From positions 26,854,761 through 26,918,760 of the forward strand of contig CM022673.1 of the NCBI GenBank assembly GCA_012295275.1: DNA of 64,000 nt, written 5' to 3'. A program made the translations under genes and the position numbers. The notes under the pieces are model-generated. The model did no database searches. It saw nothing but the letters and a program-made list of their open reading frames with translations, and had not been told where the DNA came from. The stretch is from Chrysomallon squamiferum. Taxonomy: Eukaryota; Mollusca; Gastropoda; Neomphalida; Peltospiridae. Of this stretch, positions 12,428 to 25,724 are shown piece after piece; within the stretch, counting starts at the first letter, position 1, and each line of letters opens with the position of its first letter.

Positions 12428-13931
12428 ATGTTTGTTATTCTTTGCCTGTGTGTGTTGACTGTGGCTGACGCCTGCGTCGCGGTGAAGCCGAGACGGACGG
12501 ACATAACTGACAAGGGCCACTCGAACTTGTTTCACGGTTGGGTGGATGTGCAGGGACAAGGAGTGAAGAATGACTATTGCAGGTTTGTTACAACAGCTGA
12601 ACGTAGGTGACTTTGTTTTTTACTTTTTACGTAACCAGTGGCGTAGCTAAGATACGACAAGTATGACGCTTGCACTGTCAAACACCCGTTAATCTGTCCA
12701 GCTAAACCCGATGTCCATTCATTGCACAGACAAAAGACAAGCGCCCAGGTTATCGACCACTTACCAGTAGCACACAAAATGTGTTGTTGTTGCTGTTGCT
12801 CCTAAAACACGCCACCGTGCTTTTTTTTAATAATTATATTCTTGTTCTTCAGTAAAGGTGACTTAAAAATCAGCTGTAAAATCTTTGGTGCAGGTATTTT
12901 TGTAAATTAAATTTTAAATAATTTTAAACAGACCGTCGTATTATTTTATCATAACGATTGGTTTTTCCCTCTATGTATTTTTATTACATTGAGTCTTTTA
13001 AGGAGACAGATTATTGTATATGTGTGTGTTTGTTTTTGTGTATGTACTATATGTAATTATATAGATAGAAAGAAAGAAAGAAAGAAAAATAGATAGATGG
13101 GTAGATACATAGACAGACAGACAGACAGCTATATATATGTATGTATATACCGAAACAAGTATATTATAATTCTAGAGTTGTCGGTCCATCCAAAGGCTAC
13201 AAATATTTTTGGATGTCATGCGCACTGGCCGGAACCCAGGGTGAGAGTGAGTACAACTACAACCCGTCTAATGGCGGTATGGGCTTGTTTGACGTCGGAT
13301 ATCCAGGCACGTGGTTCATGGCGGATAAAAATGGAGACGGGCGAGATGACTATTGCAGGTAATCGCTGTAACACTGAGAATATTGTTTTATCAAAAATAA
13401 ACAGTGAAAACATAAATATGTAAACCTTTCCAAATTATATAAGATATCCGGACTGAATTTTTGAAAAATATTTAAGAAAAGAAAGTTTAAAAGGAGAACA
13501 AAATAAGAATGTAAAGAAGAAAGGTTGAGAGTTTTCTTTTTGTAAATCATCAGAAAATGTATATAGCTTATCGAAACTTTGATATATATATATATAAAGC
13601 TGATATCTTATAACAGTAATCAATTACCTCACAGACACAAACACACACACACACACACACAAATATTTTAAACATCACTTGCAAATAATGTTAGTGTACT
13701 GCACTATGGTATAAAAAACTTCTTTAAAAGTATCTGTCAAAAAAAGAAAAAAGAAAATCATATGTCACGGCTAAATATTAAATCCAGTTTATTACCAGTT
13801 GAAATGTAAATTGTTGCAGATGTGTTGGAAATTTCCCGAAGACGTATATATCGTGCATGAGGGCTGAACGGTTTGGATTTTACAGCTATCAGTATAGCTT
13901 TAACATACACAAACCTGGAGGATGCCTCTAA
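12428..13931 (+). CDS. Secreted DYCR-module (FG-GAP-like) protein, copy B
   Basis: Exons 12428-12582, 13176-13358 and 13820-13931 (TAA 13929-13931) give 149 aa with the same phase-2 introns as copy A. It has the same 15-residue signal peptide, mature start CVAVKPRRTD, the modules WVDVQGQGVKNDYCR and KNGDGRDDYCR, and the last exon CVGNFPKTYISCMRAERFGF ending GGCL. Intron 1 (593 nt) is the shortest of the four because there is no transposon in it. Exon 2 differs most from the others (KGYKYFWMSC for KGFPFKWLSC). All splice sites and the frame are intact. The late DAC and CVG cysteines are both present, as in copy A. Function unknown; secretion and a calcium-loop-like fold are inferred. Confidence 0.8.
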
Positions 13932-14399
13932 ACAGAAGACAAACACGTTAAACACATTTCACAAAATGTTAAGTGTCATACTTAATAAATAAATAAATAA
14001 ATAATCTGTTATAAAGAAAAAGCTTGTAAGTGTTTTGTGATGATACAGTGAAATGAACGGTTAACGATTCTTTCACCCTTTGACGGTTCTGTTTGTTACC
14101 ACAGTTTCCTTTGTTTTATCAACCAACTAAAGTATGCAAAGGTGGCATTTGAAAAGTATTTAAAAAAAACACACACAAAAATCCAAACCAGTTACTGACT
14201 TAAAGTAAACAGAAAACATACTGACAAGTATGGCTACTGGGAGGTTTCATCAGCAGAATTCTGAATAAAAGTTTATCATTTATTTTTCTGTGAATGTCTT
14301 ACATACATACATATATACATTATTTGATAATATACATGCTTACATACATACATGCATACATAACTAGACGCATGCACACAAACATACATACATGAACAG

Positions 14400-15660
14400 A
14401 TATTAACATACCACCAGATCGATCAATTATCTCAGACTGTGGGTCGGAATCTTGTAACATTTCCTAATACATTGACTCTGAGACACGCTAGTTTTTGTTA
14501 AAAATACAGATGATCTTTTATCAAAAATATCTAAAACCAAAAATACCAACAAATTCATTTTTAGTCACCCTGGATATCGATTCCATGTTCACTAACATAA
14601 ACATCGAATGCGGGTTTAGAATCTGCTGAGAGAGCGTTCCGAAAAATACCCAGATGCAGAAAGACCAACCGAAAGTATCATAGAATTACGTGAATTAAGT
14701 TTAAAAGGCAACGACTTTAAATTTAACGGGGAAATGTAATTACCAGGTTTGTGGTTTCGCCATGTTTTGCCTCTATTTATAATACAAAATTGGAAGAAGC
14801 AACCAAGAAGCCATTTTTTATATCATTTCATCTCCGTCTTAAAGGTATCGTTAAATCTCATGTCTTTAGGTTTCACAGAAATTCAAGTAACAAAGACAAT
14901 TTTAATGAGGATTGTTCACTCCTATTTTGCGCCTTGAAATCGATAGGTTATTCAAAACGAGTTCCGTGGAAAATAAATCTAAAACGTCAGAGAATTAGAA
15001 AAACCCTTGGATTCGTCAGAATCTTTTTAAGCCATATAAAGTCCAACATAATATTCCAATTCACTTGGGTTCCGAATCTACAGCGATCTGTAAGATGCAG
15101 GCTCCACGACGTATAAAATCTCAGTCTACATTCAGTAGCGAACAAACAAAAAGTGAATATCAAATCCGAACTAACCTGGACTGAGATTCCAAAAATATTG
15201 TGTATTTGATAACATGCAACTTATGTAAAAAACAGTACTTCGACCAAACACAAAATATGTTACACGAGTCAGAACTGTTTGTCACGAATACGATATTAGG
15301 CATGAGGTTGACATTCCTGTCGCCAAACACTTTAACCTACCTTGTCATATATTAGTGGATCATTTTGAAATAATCCCAACAGAACAAACGCCCATTCTCG
15401 AGTCCAAAACTGAAACAGACCTTTTTAGACTTGAACGAGAAGCGTTTTGGATTCGTACGTTACAAACAATAAAACGACTCGGGCAAATGTAAAGAGAGAC
15501 ATAAAATAATTTTCCCAATAATTTACAATCGCCGCAACGTTGACAGTAAAATTATTAAGGAACAATATTTTAATTTACTTTCTAAATAGTTTTAAATAGA
15601 TTTAGAGATGTTCTGTCTTTCTGTATAAAATGTAATGTTAAACATGTCTGAACGCTTCAG
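14400..15660 (+). mobile_element. Penelope-like retroelement relic (copy B)
   Basis: Orthologous to the relic in copy A. It shows VVSPCFASIYNTKLEEATKK (14751 on), a stretch not kept in copy A (ISFHLRLKGIVKSHVFRFHR, like the PLE linker), and a decayed GIY-YIG/C-terminal part to about 15590. Stops and frameshifts occur throughout. Confidence 0.65.
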
Positions 15661-15979
15661 CATATAGTTTTAAAAGGTTTAATGAATAATAATAATATAA
15701 TAAAGAATAAAATGTAATCAAACGCAAGTATTTTATATGGTATTATAAATAATAAATAATAAACTTGATATTTATTATTAAATGGAAATGTTTATAACTG
15801 ATCATTGGCTGATAAAAATGATACTTATTTTTATTTTTGAGTTGCTCAGTAATAACTGTTAATATTAACATATGTTCGGGTTTTGTTAAACATTAATTAA
15901 TGTTATTTCTAATACATAAATGAAAATGATTAATTCTTATCTCAAGCCTCGAGGTCTTAAAAAGATAAATTACGGAAGC

Positions 15980-16177
15980 TTACAATGTCGAGTAAAGGAG
16001 TATTTCACAATCTAGCTGTTCGCAAACACCTTCTCTAACTTTACCAATAAAACGTGGTGGGAGTGCGACATGTCTTTTACAGTGAACCAGTTCAAAACAA
16101 GAATGAGGATCGTTAATTCGAGATAAAGCTGAAACAAAATTCACATGGCCATTTTTATTCATGACTCTCGCATACAA
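15980..16177 (-). pseudogene. Retroelement-like ORF fragment
   Basis: A 65-codon frame read on the - strand, containing NKNGHVNFVSALSRINDP and RHVALPPRFIGKVREGVCEQ. The copy at 30966-31163 differs by one residue. Copy A has lost it by a deletion of about 190 bp. The RxVALPP...KVRE...LD pattern faintly recalls the segment before the RT of LTR retroelements, but I cannot assign it. An in-frame stop lies just upstream. Confidence 0.35.
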
Positions 16178-16434
16178 CGAGAATTATCGAGACCACAACG
16201 CCAAGCATTTCCTGGTTTAGTTTGAGCGCTTAACGACAGTGTATGGGAACATAACTCTTGAACCTTTAACGAGTTGTTTCATGTTCTTTTTATTAACAAA
16301 ATTCAAAACCTTTTAGAATTTTAAATGAGAAAGAAAATGGGTTTAAAACTACATAAGAACAAATTAAGATACTGAATATAAAATTTATTTTTATTTCAAA
16401 GTACAAAATTAAAAAAAGTTATAATAAAACAGAC

Positions 16435-16476
<42 letters not shown>

Positions 16477-16893
16477 TTAAGAAATAAACAATAAAATATT
16501 GCAGTATTTCATTTACAATAAATTAATTTTTCATAAATTATATAAATTTGTGTTGCAGTTTCTTTCTTTTCTGGTCACTTGTGATCAATCTGAAAGTGAA
16601 AGAAATATAATTTAAGGGAATATGTGTGTATATATATATATATATATATCTATAATTTTTTAAGAATGTCACTTATATATTTATGTAGTACAGATAATAA
16701 TTTTTCATATTTAGTAAATTTATCTTTCTTGTTTATTGTTTTATGAAAAAAAAAAAAAAAAAGAAGATATTTTGATATGAATTACTATATTGAAAGATCG
16801 TGTACAAATAAATAAATAAATAAATAAATAAAAGAAAGACACAATTAAAACACGTACTTGCCATCTGTTCTTTATACCCGTAGTTCGTACCAA

Positions 16894-17202
16894 TTATTTT
16901 TTGTCATGACCGGAACCTGACCCCGAACCCGAACCTGAACTGGAACCAGAACCGGAGCCTGATCCATGTCCACAACTGCAGCACGCCTGGGCCGAAGCGA
17001 AAACAAGAACTGAAACTGAAACAAATATAAATATTTAATTTTTAATTATTTTTTAACCATTTGATCCAATTTTGTTGATATTTCAGGTTTTAGTATTGTA
17101 ATATATATATATATATATATATATATCCAATAATGATAATTATATCCAACTGCAGTATTATGACTTACAGACCAACGAGATGAATATTTTCCTGAAATCC
17201 AT
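16894..17202 (-). CDS. Secreted CCSC/Gly-Ser-rich peptide (copy B)
   Basis: Exon 1 is 17202-17169 (34 nt, donor gtaagt) and exon 2 is 17015-16894 (TAA 16896-16894), separated by a phase-1 intron: 51 aa. Residues 1 to about 22 (MDFRKIFISLV, then FSVLVFASAQA) are a signal peptide; the mature part is CCSCGH, then a Gly-Ser tract, then GHDKK. The gene layout matches the Cys-rich peptide genes at 41495, 54176, 55971, 59584 and 60606, so it belongs to that family although most cysteines are replaced by Gly-Ser. The acceptor is doubled (tttcag|TTTCAG); the upstream one fits the family alignment. Named function unknown. Confidence 0.7.
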
Positions 17203-17283
17203 TTTGTTAAAACGAAACACTGTTCAAACTAGACTAGCTGTTTGCTTACAAAAATGTTGTGATTATGAACAGTTATTTTCATA

Positions 17284-17291
17284 TATTTATA
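17284..17291 (-). promoter_or_regulatory. TATA box of the Gly-Ser peptide gene (copy B)
   Basis: TATAAATA on the - strand, 89 nt upstream of the ATG. All seven family genes have a TATA element in this position. Confidence 0.5.
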
Positions 17292-17662
17292 TTAGTAATA
17301 TGAGGAAACCAAAGCGTATATCCATTGCTATATTTCTCTTAGTTTCCTTTTCAGTTCACATGTTAAAAAATACATTAAAGAACTGACAAAAGGAAGAATA
17401 AAGAAAATAAGGAAAAGAAAGAAAAATGAAAATTAACATTTTCTAGTTACAGCGTTTACTTCCCTTTATGGTGTGTGTTTTATAGTACTTCATCTTTTAT
17501 TTGACTTTAATTTTTCATCTTCTTCTCCATAAAATAACACAATGGAAATAACAAAATATCAAACGAAACAAACAAATTAATAAAAAATATACAGGTATTA
17601 TGATTATTTTATTTTAATCAAAATGGATACAATTGATTAAAGTTTCATTAACTAGTTGCATA

Positions 17663-17955
<293 letters not shown>

Positions 17956-18483
17956 ATGCCTGTTTTTATAACAACAGAAACAATAAATATTATGTAGTTT
18001 ATCGATTGGTAATGGTTTGAATTACAAATATCAGCAATGAAAAAAACAAAAACAGTTAAGGTATTTTTATACTTTCTGGTTTCTTTTTGTCTTTATTATT
18101 TATATCTTATAAGTATAAGAAAAGGAATATCAATTTTTGGTTTGTTTTTTAATTCTTTTCATAACTATATTCTATGACTTAGTATTGATATTTAATAATT
18201 TTATTTTAATTGTAGATAATACTGACAGTGGAATCAGTGAAGACGAATAGGATTCAGATTAGTTAAAAGGTACTGACATTTTATTTTAAAATATATCATT
18301 TATTTCTGTCACGAGTAAAAGTCTGATATATTTTTGATAAAAGCGAGTTTTAAATTTCATAAACTTGTAATGTTGTTTAGTAAATATCTTTTCATTTTAT
18401 TATTATTAGAAGTAGAGTAGTAGTAGTAGTAGTAGATGTTGATGTTGCTGTTGTTGTAGCAGCAGTAGTAGTAACAATAATAG

Positions 18484-18650
18484 TCAAATATCGTCATTTC
18501 TACTGGTATCGCACCACTTTACAATGTCATATTACGCCACGTTTTAATGTCAAATACACAGGTGTGTTTGTATTACTGTGTTTTTATATATACAGACTAT
18601 TACAGATTGATAGAGATAACAAAACAGTTCAGTAATTTAGAATCAGAGAG
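18484..18650. repeat. Dispersed repeat, extra copy in B
   Basis: One unit of the repeat seen at 8600, inserted between AGT-rich stretches. Copy A has no such unit at the equivalent place (about 7140), so the repeat has moved or been copied independently of the block duplication. Confidence 0.6.
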
Positions 18651-18659
18651 TAAATTACT

Positions 18660-19300
<641 letters not shown>

Positions 19301-19879
19301 AATTAGCTAGTTAGTTAGCTGGTTAGTGATTTGTTGTATATTTTATGTTTATTATTCATTTTTTCTTTCGTTGTTTTTGTTGTTAAACTTTATGATTATT
19401 AAACGTTGGTCATACGTAAACACAATGTAATTACGTCATTTATAAATAATAACGTTCAAGTAAACTATTTATCTTTAGTTTAACAAGTTAATAGGTTAGT
19501 GCAACAACATTCTGTAGAAGTGATGATTTCTTGTACCTCTTACTGTTATTGACGAAACTGGTATTCGAAAGCTCGACCTATAATTTATAGTCCAAAAATT
19601 TAGTTTTTTATGATAACACAGATATCCAACATGTTTTTCCTTTTTTTTTCTTTTTTTTTTTTTTTTTAATTTATTTATTTATTTATTTATCGTCATTATA
19701 TTATTTATGTATTTATTTAAATAAATATATATATATATTTTTTTATGATTTCACTTTGTAATGTTTTTTTCAAGTGTATCGATAAGAATGAATAATGAAC
19801 TTTGTGTGAACATTTCGACTACCAGTGTATAGGTAATTATTTTCCAATATTATTATTATTTTTTTTTTTTAAAGTAAAG

Positions 19880-20160
19880 GTTTTGAATTATACTTTTATC
19901 TATTTTTGTATAAAGATTCAACATATTGTCATGACAAAACACCATATGCTGTTATTAGTCATGTTATACTGTATCATATCAATCCACAGCATACATGTTG
20001 GTGTAAAGTATCGTCATTTCTACTGGTATCGCACCACTTCACAGAGTCATATTACGCCACGTTTTAATGTCAGATACACAGGTGTGTTTGTATTACTGTG
20101 TTTTTATATATACAGAGTGCTACAGATTGATAGAGATAACAAAACAGTTCAGTAATTTAG
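19880..20160. repeat. Dispersed repeat (copy B)
   Basis: A single unit with the same flanks as the copy A repeat at 8560-8990. It begins with the atgacaaaac word and ends at the DRDNKTVQ-like stop. Confidence 0.6.
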
Positions 20161-20599
20161 AATCAGAGTAAATTAAGCATAAGATATAGGCTGGTAGGCA
20201 GTCAGATAGACAAATTGAAAGAGAGTAGATGGATGGATGAATGGATGCATGCATGGATATAGAAAGACAGACATATAGACAAACAGACAGACACAGTCAG
20301 ACAAACAGATAGATAGACAGCGGTGTCAAAACCAGAACAAAACAAATACATTGCCCTGAAACGTCATATAGATAAATTATACCAAATAGTACCATATATA
20401 TTTTATTTCTCAAAGCAGATGTGATAATATTGCACTGAAACTGCATAAAATGCAACGTGTTAAAGTAGCTTTAAGTGATGACCAGTAAACTGCATACTGT
20501 TAGACGTTATGAACGTTCACTATATAACTAGTTCCAACCACTGGCTAAAATTCGACAAGCAGACTGTCTGTACAACACGTTTTGCTATTCCAGTTAAAA

Positions 20600-20900
20600 G
20601 ATTTGCTGTTACAAACTGTATACTTTGAAAATAACTTTATCCAGTGACCATACAAAGATTGCTATTATAAATTGTGCAGTCTGAAGTTAGCTTTATCCAG
20701 TGACCACTTAAAGATTGCTATTATAAATTGTAGAGTCTGAAGTTAGCTTTATCCAGTGACCACTTAAAGATTGCTATTATAAATTGTACAGTCTGAAATT
20801 AGCTCTATCCTGTGACCACTCAGAGATTGCTATTATAAATTGTGTAATCTGAAAATAGCTTTAACTCTTAACCAGCATTGCTGTCAAACAGTTTGCTATT
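20600..20900. repeat. 56-bp minisatellite, about 5 units
   Basis: Same unit as at 9470, with point differences between units. Confidence 0.75.
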
Positions 20901-21799
20901 ATAAATTGTTCAGTGGAGAAAAAACAACAACAAAAAAAAAAAGCCATTGTTGTGGAAGAGCAATTTGATCGATAAACGCACGTGCTAGAAACATTTGCTG
21001 AATGTCACTCTGTCCAGCTATAATTCGTTTCAAATTGGTGAAAAGAATAATATATATATATAATAACCTTGTTTACTCAGAAGTAATCATCAGAGACATT
21101 TGTTTTTGGACTGACAATTAATCTTTGTGTCGATCTAAACATTTAGTCTAGACGTTACTACGTCAGCGACTTTGTTTGCAATGTTCTGTCAGCAGCATAC
21201 ACAGATATACACGAAGATACATATATACATACACACATACATTACATACATACATACATAGTTACCTGTAATCTTCTGTCAACAATTAGTTACCTGTAAA
21301 ATAAATGTTCTCTAGTGGATTTCTTTTTTCTTATAATGGGAGCCATTATATTTCATTACTGAACAACATCTCATTCTGTTTTGTTTGTTTGTCTGTTCTT
21401 GATTATATTATATATATATATTTATTTATTTATTTTTTATTTTTTTTTTTTATTATTATTAGAAAAAATTATTTTTATTTAATGGTTTTTTTAAAATGAA
21501 AATCATATTCTTCTTCATCATCGTGATCTTTTTTTTCTTTTTTTCTGAACATCTCATTCTATTTTTCTTTTTTTACTGGTATTATCATCATCGTCGTCAT
21601 CATCATCATTATCATTATCACTGTTGTTGTCGTAATTTTGTGAAAATTTAATTATAAATATTTATATTTTGTTCAGTTTATTTCAGTGTAATTCGTATAA
21701 TTCATCCTTCTTTTTATATTGTTTACGGTAAAAAAAATTATATATATAAATGTCAGTCTACTTCATTACAACATTCGATAGTGGAAAACAATCACGGTA

Positions 21800-21985
<186 letters not shown>

Positions 21986-22397
21986 ACACAAAAATATATA
22001 TATATACACATGCATATATATATATTTCGTTTTTATATCTGTTTTCCTCTTTCTGTTTTACATACATTTACGCATGCACGCACATGCACACACACACACA
22101 GACACACAGATAAACAGTTATGGGATTTAAAAAATGTAGATTTTAACTAAATCTAAATTACTACCTTTAACAAAAAATGTTTTTTTTAATAAACTGACTT
22201 ACTAATTTTTTTTTTTTTTTAAGTGGAAGAATTTGTTCTTACAAACTACATAATATATATATATTATTATTTTATTTTTTTTGTTAAGACGCTTATATTT
22301 GTTTTATCTGATACTTTATTTCAACAAAACTATTATTTTACCAGTTTATAAAAAATACTTTACTTGCTCTTGAACATTATTTTCAAAATGTAAACTC

Positions 22398-22448
<51 letters not shown>

Positions 22449-22449
<1 letters not shown>

Positions 22450-22953
22450 AGTGGCACCTTGACTTACGAGTTTAATTCGTTCGCTGACTCAGTTTGCTCG
22501 TATCAATTTTCTCAACTGAAATTAACTGTAATACCGTTAATCGTTTTTAAATAAGAAAAATGTGTGTATAAATGACAAATATTGTATAAAAAAAAACAAA
22601 ATAAAAGAGAATGTAAAGAAATAAATTGGTTTTGTAAAGTGCATTTATCTTGGAGATCAGACAACTTGGCCAAACTGAAAATGCTTACGTTCCTTGGACT
22701 GAAAAAAAAAAAAAAAGAAAAGAAACCCGAGCACAACACAACAAAGATGCTTCCACGGCGAGGTAACCGTGTGACGTAAACGAGTCAGACCTAGGATGCT
22801 GAGTTCTTCGTTGCGCCAACTGGCGGAGGCATAGCTGAAGCTCGCTCGTAACTCAGATTGTAGCTCGCAACTCAAAGCAGAAACTCGCCCGGACGACTGC
22901 TCGTAACTTGGAAAGCTCGTAAGTTGGTGCACTCGTAAGTCAAGGCACCACTG
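22449..22953. mobile_element. Tigger-like MITE, full copy (copy C)
   Basis: Left end cagtggcaccttgacttacg, right end gtcaaggcaccactg, flanked by TA. Longer than the copy B version through an extra stretch around 22745-22830 (gaggtaaccgtgtgacgtaa) that is also present in copy D. Confidence 0.75.
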
Positions 22954-22987
<34 letters not shown>

Positions 22988-23363
22988 GTATGTATGTATG
23001 TCTGTAAGTATATATGTATGTATGTATACGACTGTACATGTGTGTAAATATATATATATATGCATAGTCACACGCACGCATACACAAACACAAACACTCA
23101 CATATTCCTGTTTGTTCAGACTGCACAGAGTCATGTTTGTTATTTTTGCCTGTGTGTGCTGACTGTGGCTGATGCCACCGTCACGGTGAAGCCGAGACGG
23201 ACGGACATAACTGACAAGGGCCACTCGAAAATGTTTCACGGTTGGGTGGATGTGCAGGGACAAGGAGTGAAGAATGACTACTGCAGGTTTGTTACAACAG
23301 CTGAACGTAGGTGACTTTGTCTTTTACTTTTTACGTAACCAGTGGCGTAGCTAATATATGACG

Positions 23364-23372
23364 AGTATGACG
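23364..23372. repeat. MULE target-site duplication, left
   Basis: AGTATGACG, repeated at 27342-27350 on the other side of the element. Copy D, without the element, has a single agtatgacg followed by cttgcattggg (about 36855-36880), which is the intact target. Confidence 0.85.
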
Positions 23373-23513
23373 GCTTAGTCCCATATGGTAGAATCCCATT
23401 TCGTAGAAAGGCTAAATGTGGTTCAGTGGTCTTATTGACATGTTTGGTTTTACCTCAGTCATTTTAATGAACTGCTCCAGATTATTTGGAAAGCGATTAT
23501 TATTGTATAAATA

Positions 23514-24178
23514 CAGTAACATCTCGCTTAACGATATCCCGCTTTAACAATCTTTCTTCTTTACAAATTATATAAATAGAAATTTAATTTAATAGTTAAT
23601 TGCTCGAAATAAATGATATAAATGTATACAATGCATGTTTTTAAGTCCGTTTTCTTTACTTTTTCGTTCATTCACGAGCTTCTGTCAGCTGTGTTGATCA
23701 GTTGATACGTCATACGTGCATCTGATATTCTGATTCTGTATTGTTTTCTGCTTCGATTTAGACTTAAACTCGTTTGTAATTTACCCTTCCAATATGTCAA
23801 AACGAATAACACGATACCGGCAAATGCTGATGATAAAAAGAAACGGAAGACATAAACTTTAGAAACAAAATACATTATCTTAAATGAAACCAAACCCACA
23901 ATGAGCGGCATATAATTATTTCTTAATGTATTTGTATAAATTGATTTGTAAATGATTTACTGTTTACTTAATAACTACAATCTATTAAATCATTTATGTC
24001 TAAACTGCCGTTTTATTTCTTCATATTTCACCTTTTTTTTTATGTCAGATCTCATCAGCAAGAAAGTAACCACTGCTGTTAACCTTAATTCAATGTAAAT
24101 TAGTCTCTCGCTTAACGATACCTCACTTCATTATAGAAAATTTGGAACCAATTACATCTTTAATCTGAGGTATTATTG
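23514..24178 (+). mobile_element. Nested Tigger-like element relic
   Basis: Ends cagtaacatctcgcttaacg and (reverse) caataatacctcagattaa, each next to TA. Inside, the frame around 23820-23900 reads DDKKKRKT, stop, TLETKYII, like the start of a Tigger/CENP-B-type transposase, so it is a short, dead derivative. It lies inside the MULE and is therefore younger than that copy of the element. Confidence 0.5.
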
Positions 24179-24285
24179 TATGCAAATATGACAAATATCG
24201 AAATAATCCATGTATCGAATGTATCGAATATAAATAATTAAAAAAGAAGGTATTCATCTAAACAAATTTATTTTCCAAAAAGCTA

Positions 24286-25368
24286 TCAATGCAACTTCAT
24301 GAGATGACCAATGGCGTCCAGGTATTGCATAGGTGTCTTGGTTCTGTCAGTCAGCTGCTGCTTGAGTCGACTGACTCTGTTGTCAAGATCACGATAGACC
24401 CTCTTCCTTGGTGGTGGCGCAGCCCCAGCATTCAACTGCACCAGCTTCGCTCTTTCGCATTTCTCAATGCCCTTTATCAAATCAACAAATCTGTAGATGT
24501 TCGGATGTCGATGAGGAAGCATCCTGTTGACCCGCGAATGGAAGCCTTCCAGATTGTTGTTCGTTCTTGGGCCAGCATTGGTAAAATGATTCCACATGAC
24601 AAGAGGAAATCGTGCATCATCATCCACCCATGTTTTCACTACATAATCGTTGAATTCTGCAGCTTTGGGTACTGCTGGGGTGGTTTCCATTGCATCCAAC
24701 CATGTGTTCTGGACCTCGATGATCGGAAGTAGTGGCAGACCAGCAGCTCTTCTCATCCAGGTTTTCACGGCATTATCGTTCTTATACTGTTCGGCTAGGC
24801 CTATCTGTTGGATCTTGCGCCAAATGGCCTGTGTGTAGTGGAACATGCAGCCTTTGATATCTGCATTAGGAAACGACTGTTCCACTGCACGGATAGCTGC
24901 CATTTCAAAGTCTGTTTGTACACAAGTGGGATCCAATACTCGACTGAACAGGCGCTGAACGTGGGTCTTCAGGTTCTCAAACAGACGGACGTAGTTGGTA
25001 GTCTGTCGGTCTGGAAGCAAGGCATACGCCAGTCGGTAGGTCGTGTCATCTTTACGAGCATGCAGAATGTAGAGTTGGTTCCAGAGATGTGGACAGCAGG
25101 AAAATGTACCATCCATATAGATTTTGTCCGCTTCTTGGAGAAGCCTCAGTTGATTTTCTGTAGAGAAGACAACCATCTTATCTGCGTCACCATCACTGAA
25201 TAGCAAAAATGTCTTGCCGTCATGTGTTTGCGACCACGGACCCTGCAGATCGACGTCTTGGAGTGTCTGTGGGAGAGTAGGCATCATGGTTCGTCGATGT
25301 CGATACATTGAACTCTTGAGGCTGGGAAAAGTGGGGATTTCAGGGATGTCTACATCATCTTTCTTCAT
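24286..25368 (-). CDS. MULE transposase
   Basis: A 360-aa open frame. Catalytic-type acids are visible: D86 in YMDGTF, D153 in TDFEMA and E274 in NNNLEGFHSR; the C-x-x-H pair (GCMFHYTQ, C174 and H177) typical of MULE transposases is present. RTNNNLEG and a basic C-terminal region follow. The frame is whole, unlike the relic at 896-1935. It begins where the FLYWCH frame ends (TAATG overlap at about 25371-25367), but similarity to the sequence just before the ATG (DLQNEL) in this same frame suggests that the two were once one protein and that a base was gained or lost. Role: cutting and joining of the element's ends in the nucleus. Confidence 0.8.
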   Translation of the reverse strand: MKKDDVDIPEIPTFPSLKSSMYRHRRTMMPTLPQTLQDVDLQGPWSQTHDGKTFLLFSDGDADKMVVFSTENQLRLLQEADKIYMDGTFSCCPHLWNQLYILHARKDDTTYRLAYALLPDRQTTNYVRLFENLKTHVQRLFSRVLDPTCVQTDFEMAAIRAVEQSFPNADIKGCMFHYTQAIWRKIQQIGLAEQYKNDNAVKTWMRRAAGLPLLPIIEVQNTWLDAMETTPAVPKAAEFNDYVVKTWVDDDARFPLVMWNHFTNAGPRTNNNLEGFHSRVNRMLPHRHPNIYRFVDLIKGIEKCERAKLVQLNAGAAPPPRKRVYRDLDNRVSRLKQQLTDRTKTPMQYLDAIGHLMKLH

Positions 25369-25724
25369 TAGCTCATTTTGAAGATCTGTTGCATAGGTGT
25401 TGTTTCGGATCGTGCTCTCTTTCTCATTGTACTAATGAACTTGATGGTAGTTGCATTATTTGGAGGATGGTCATGACCGAAGCTGTTTTTAACAAAACCA
25501 GCAACTGTGGTGATCTTGCCGACACAGGGTCTGTTGGTGCATCTCCAGTACTGGGTTTCTTCGTTAATACGATTTTGACTGTACGTATAACCATCTAACA
25601 GAATGTGTTGTTTTCCATGACTTGACAGTACAAATTCTACCTTGCATAAACCTGCCATTGTCACTAAGTTAGCTGAATCTATATAACGTCTGTCCTGTAC
25701 AAGTGTAAAACTGATCTTCTCCAA
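25368..25724 (-). CDS. FLYWCH zinc-finger part of the MULE protein
   Basis: 118 aa. It shows the FLYWCH pattern: F31 with S-x-x-GK, DGYTY, YWRC (C62), C67 and GHDHPP (H84, H86), the C2H2 ligands. FLYWCH domains are DNA-binding and are commonly found in front of MULE transposases. The frame ends FKMS, stop, in the first bases of the transposase frame; a one-base shift near 25375-25385 would join them. A later start at Met23 (MAGLCKVEFV) is equally plausible. Confidence 0.7.
   Translation of the reverse strand: MEKISFTLVQDRRYIDSANLVTMAGLCKVEFVLSSHGKQHILLDGYTYSQNRINEETQYWRCTNRPCVGKITTVAGFVKNSFGHDHPPNNATTIKFISTMRKRARSETTPMQQIFKMS

Noticed and set aside
24289-25203. Plus-strand frames over the MULE (24289-24732, 24650-24838, 24808-25203)
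   Set aside because: Shadows of the transposase on the - strand, which carries the DDE and C-x-x-H motifs.
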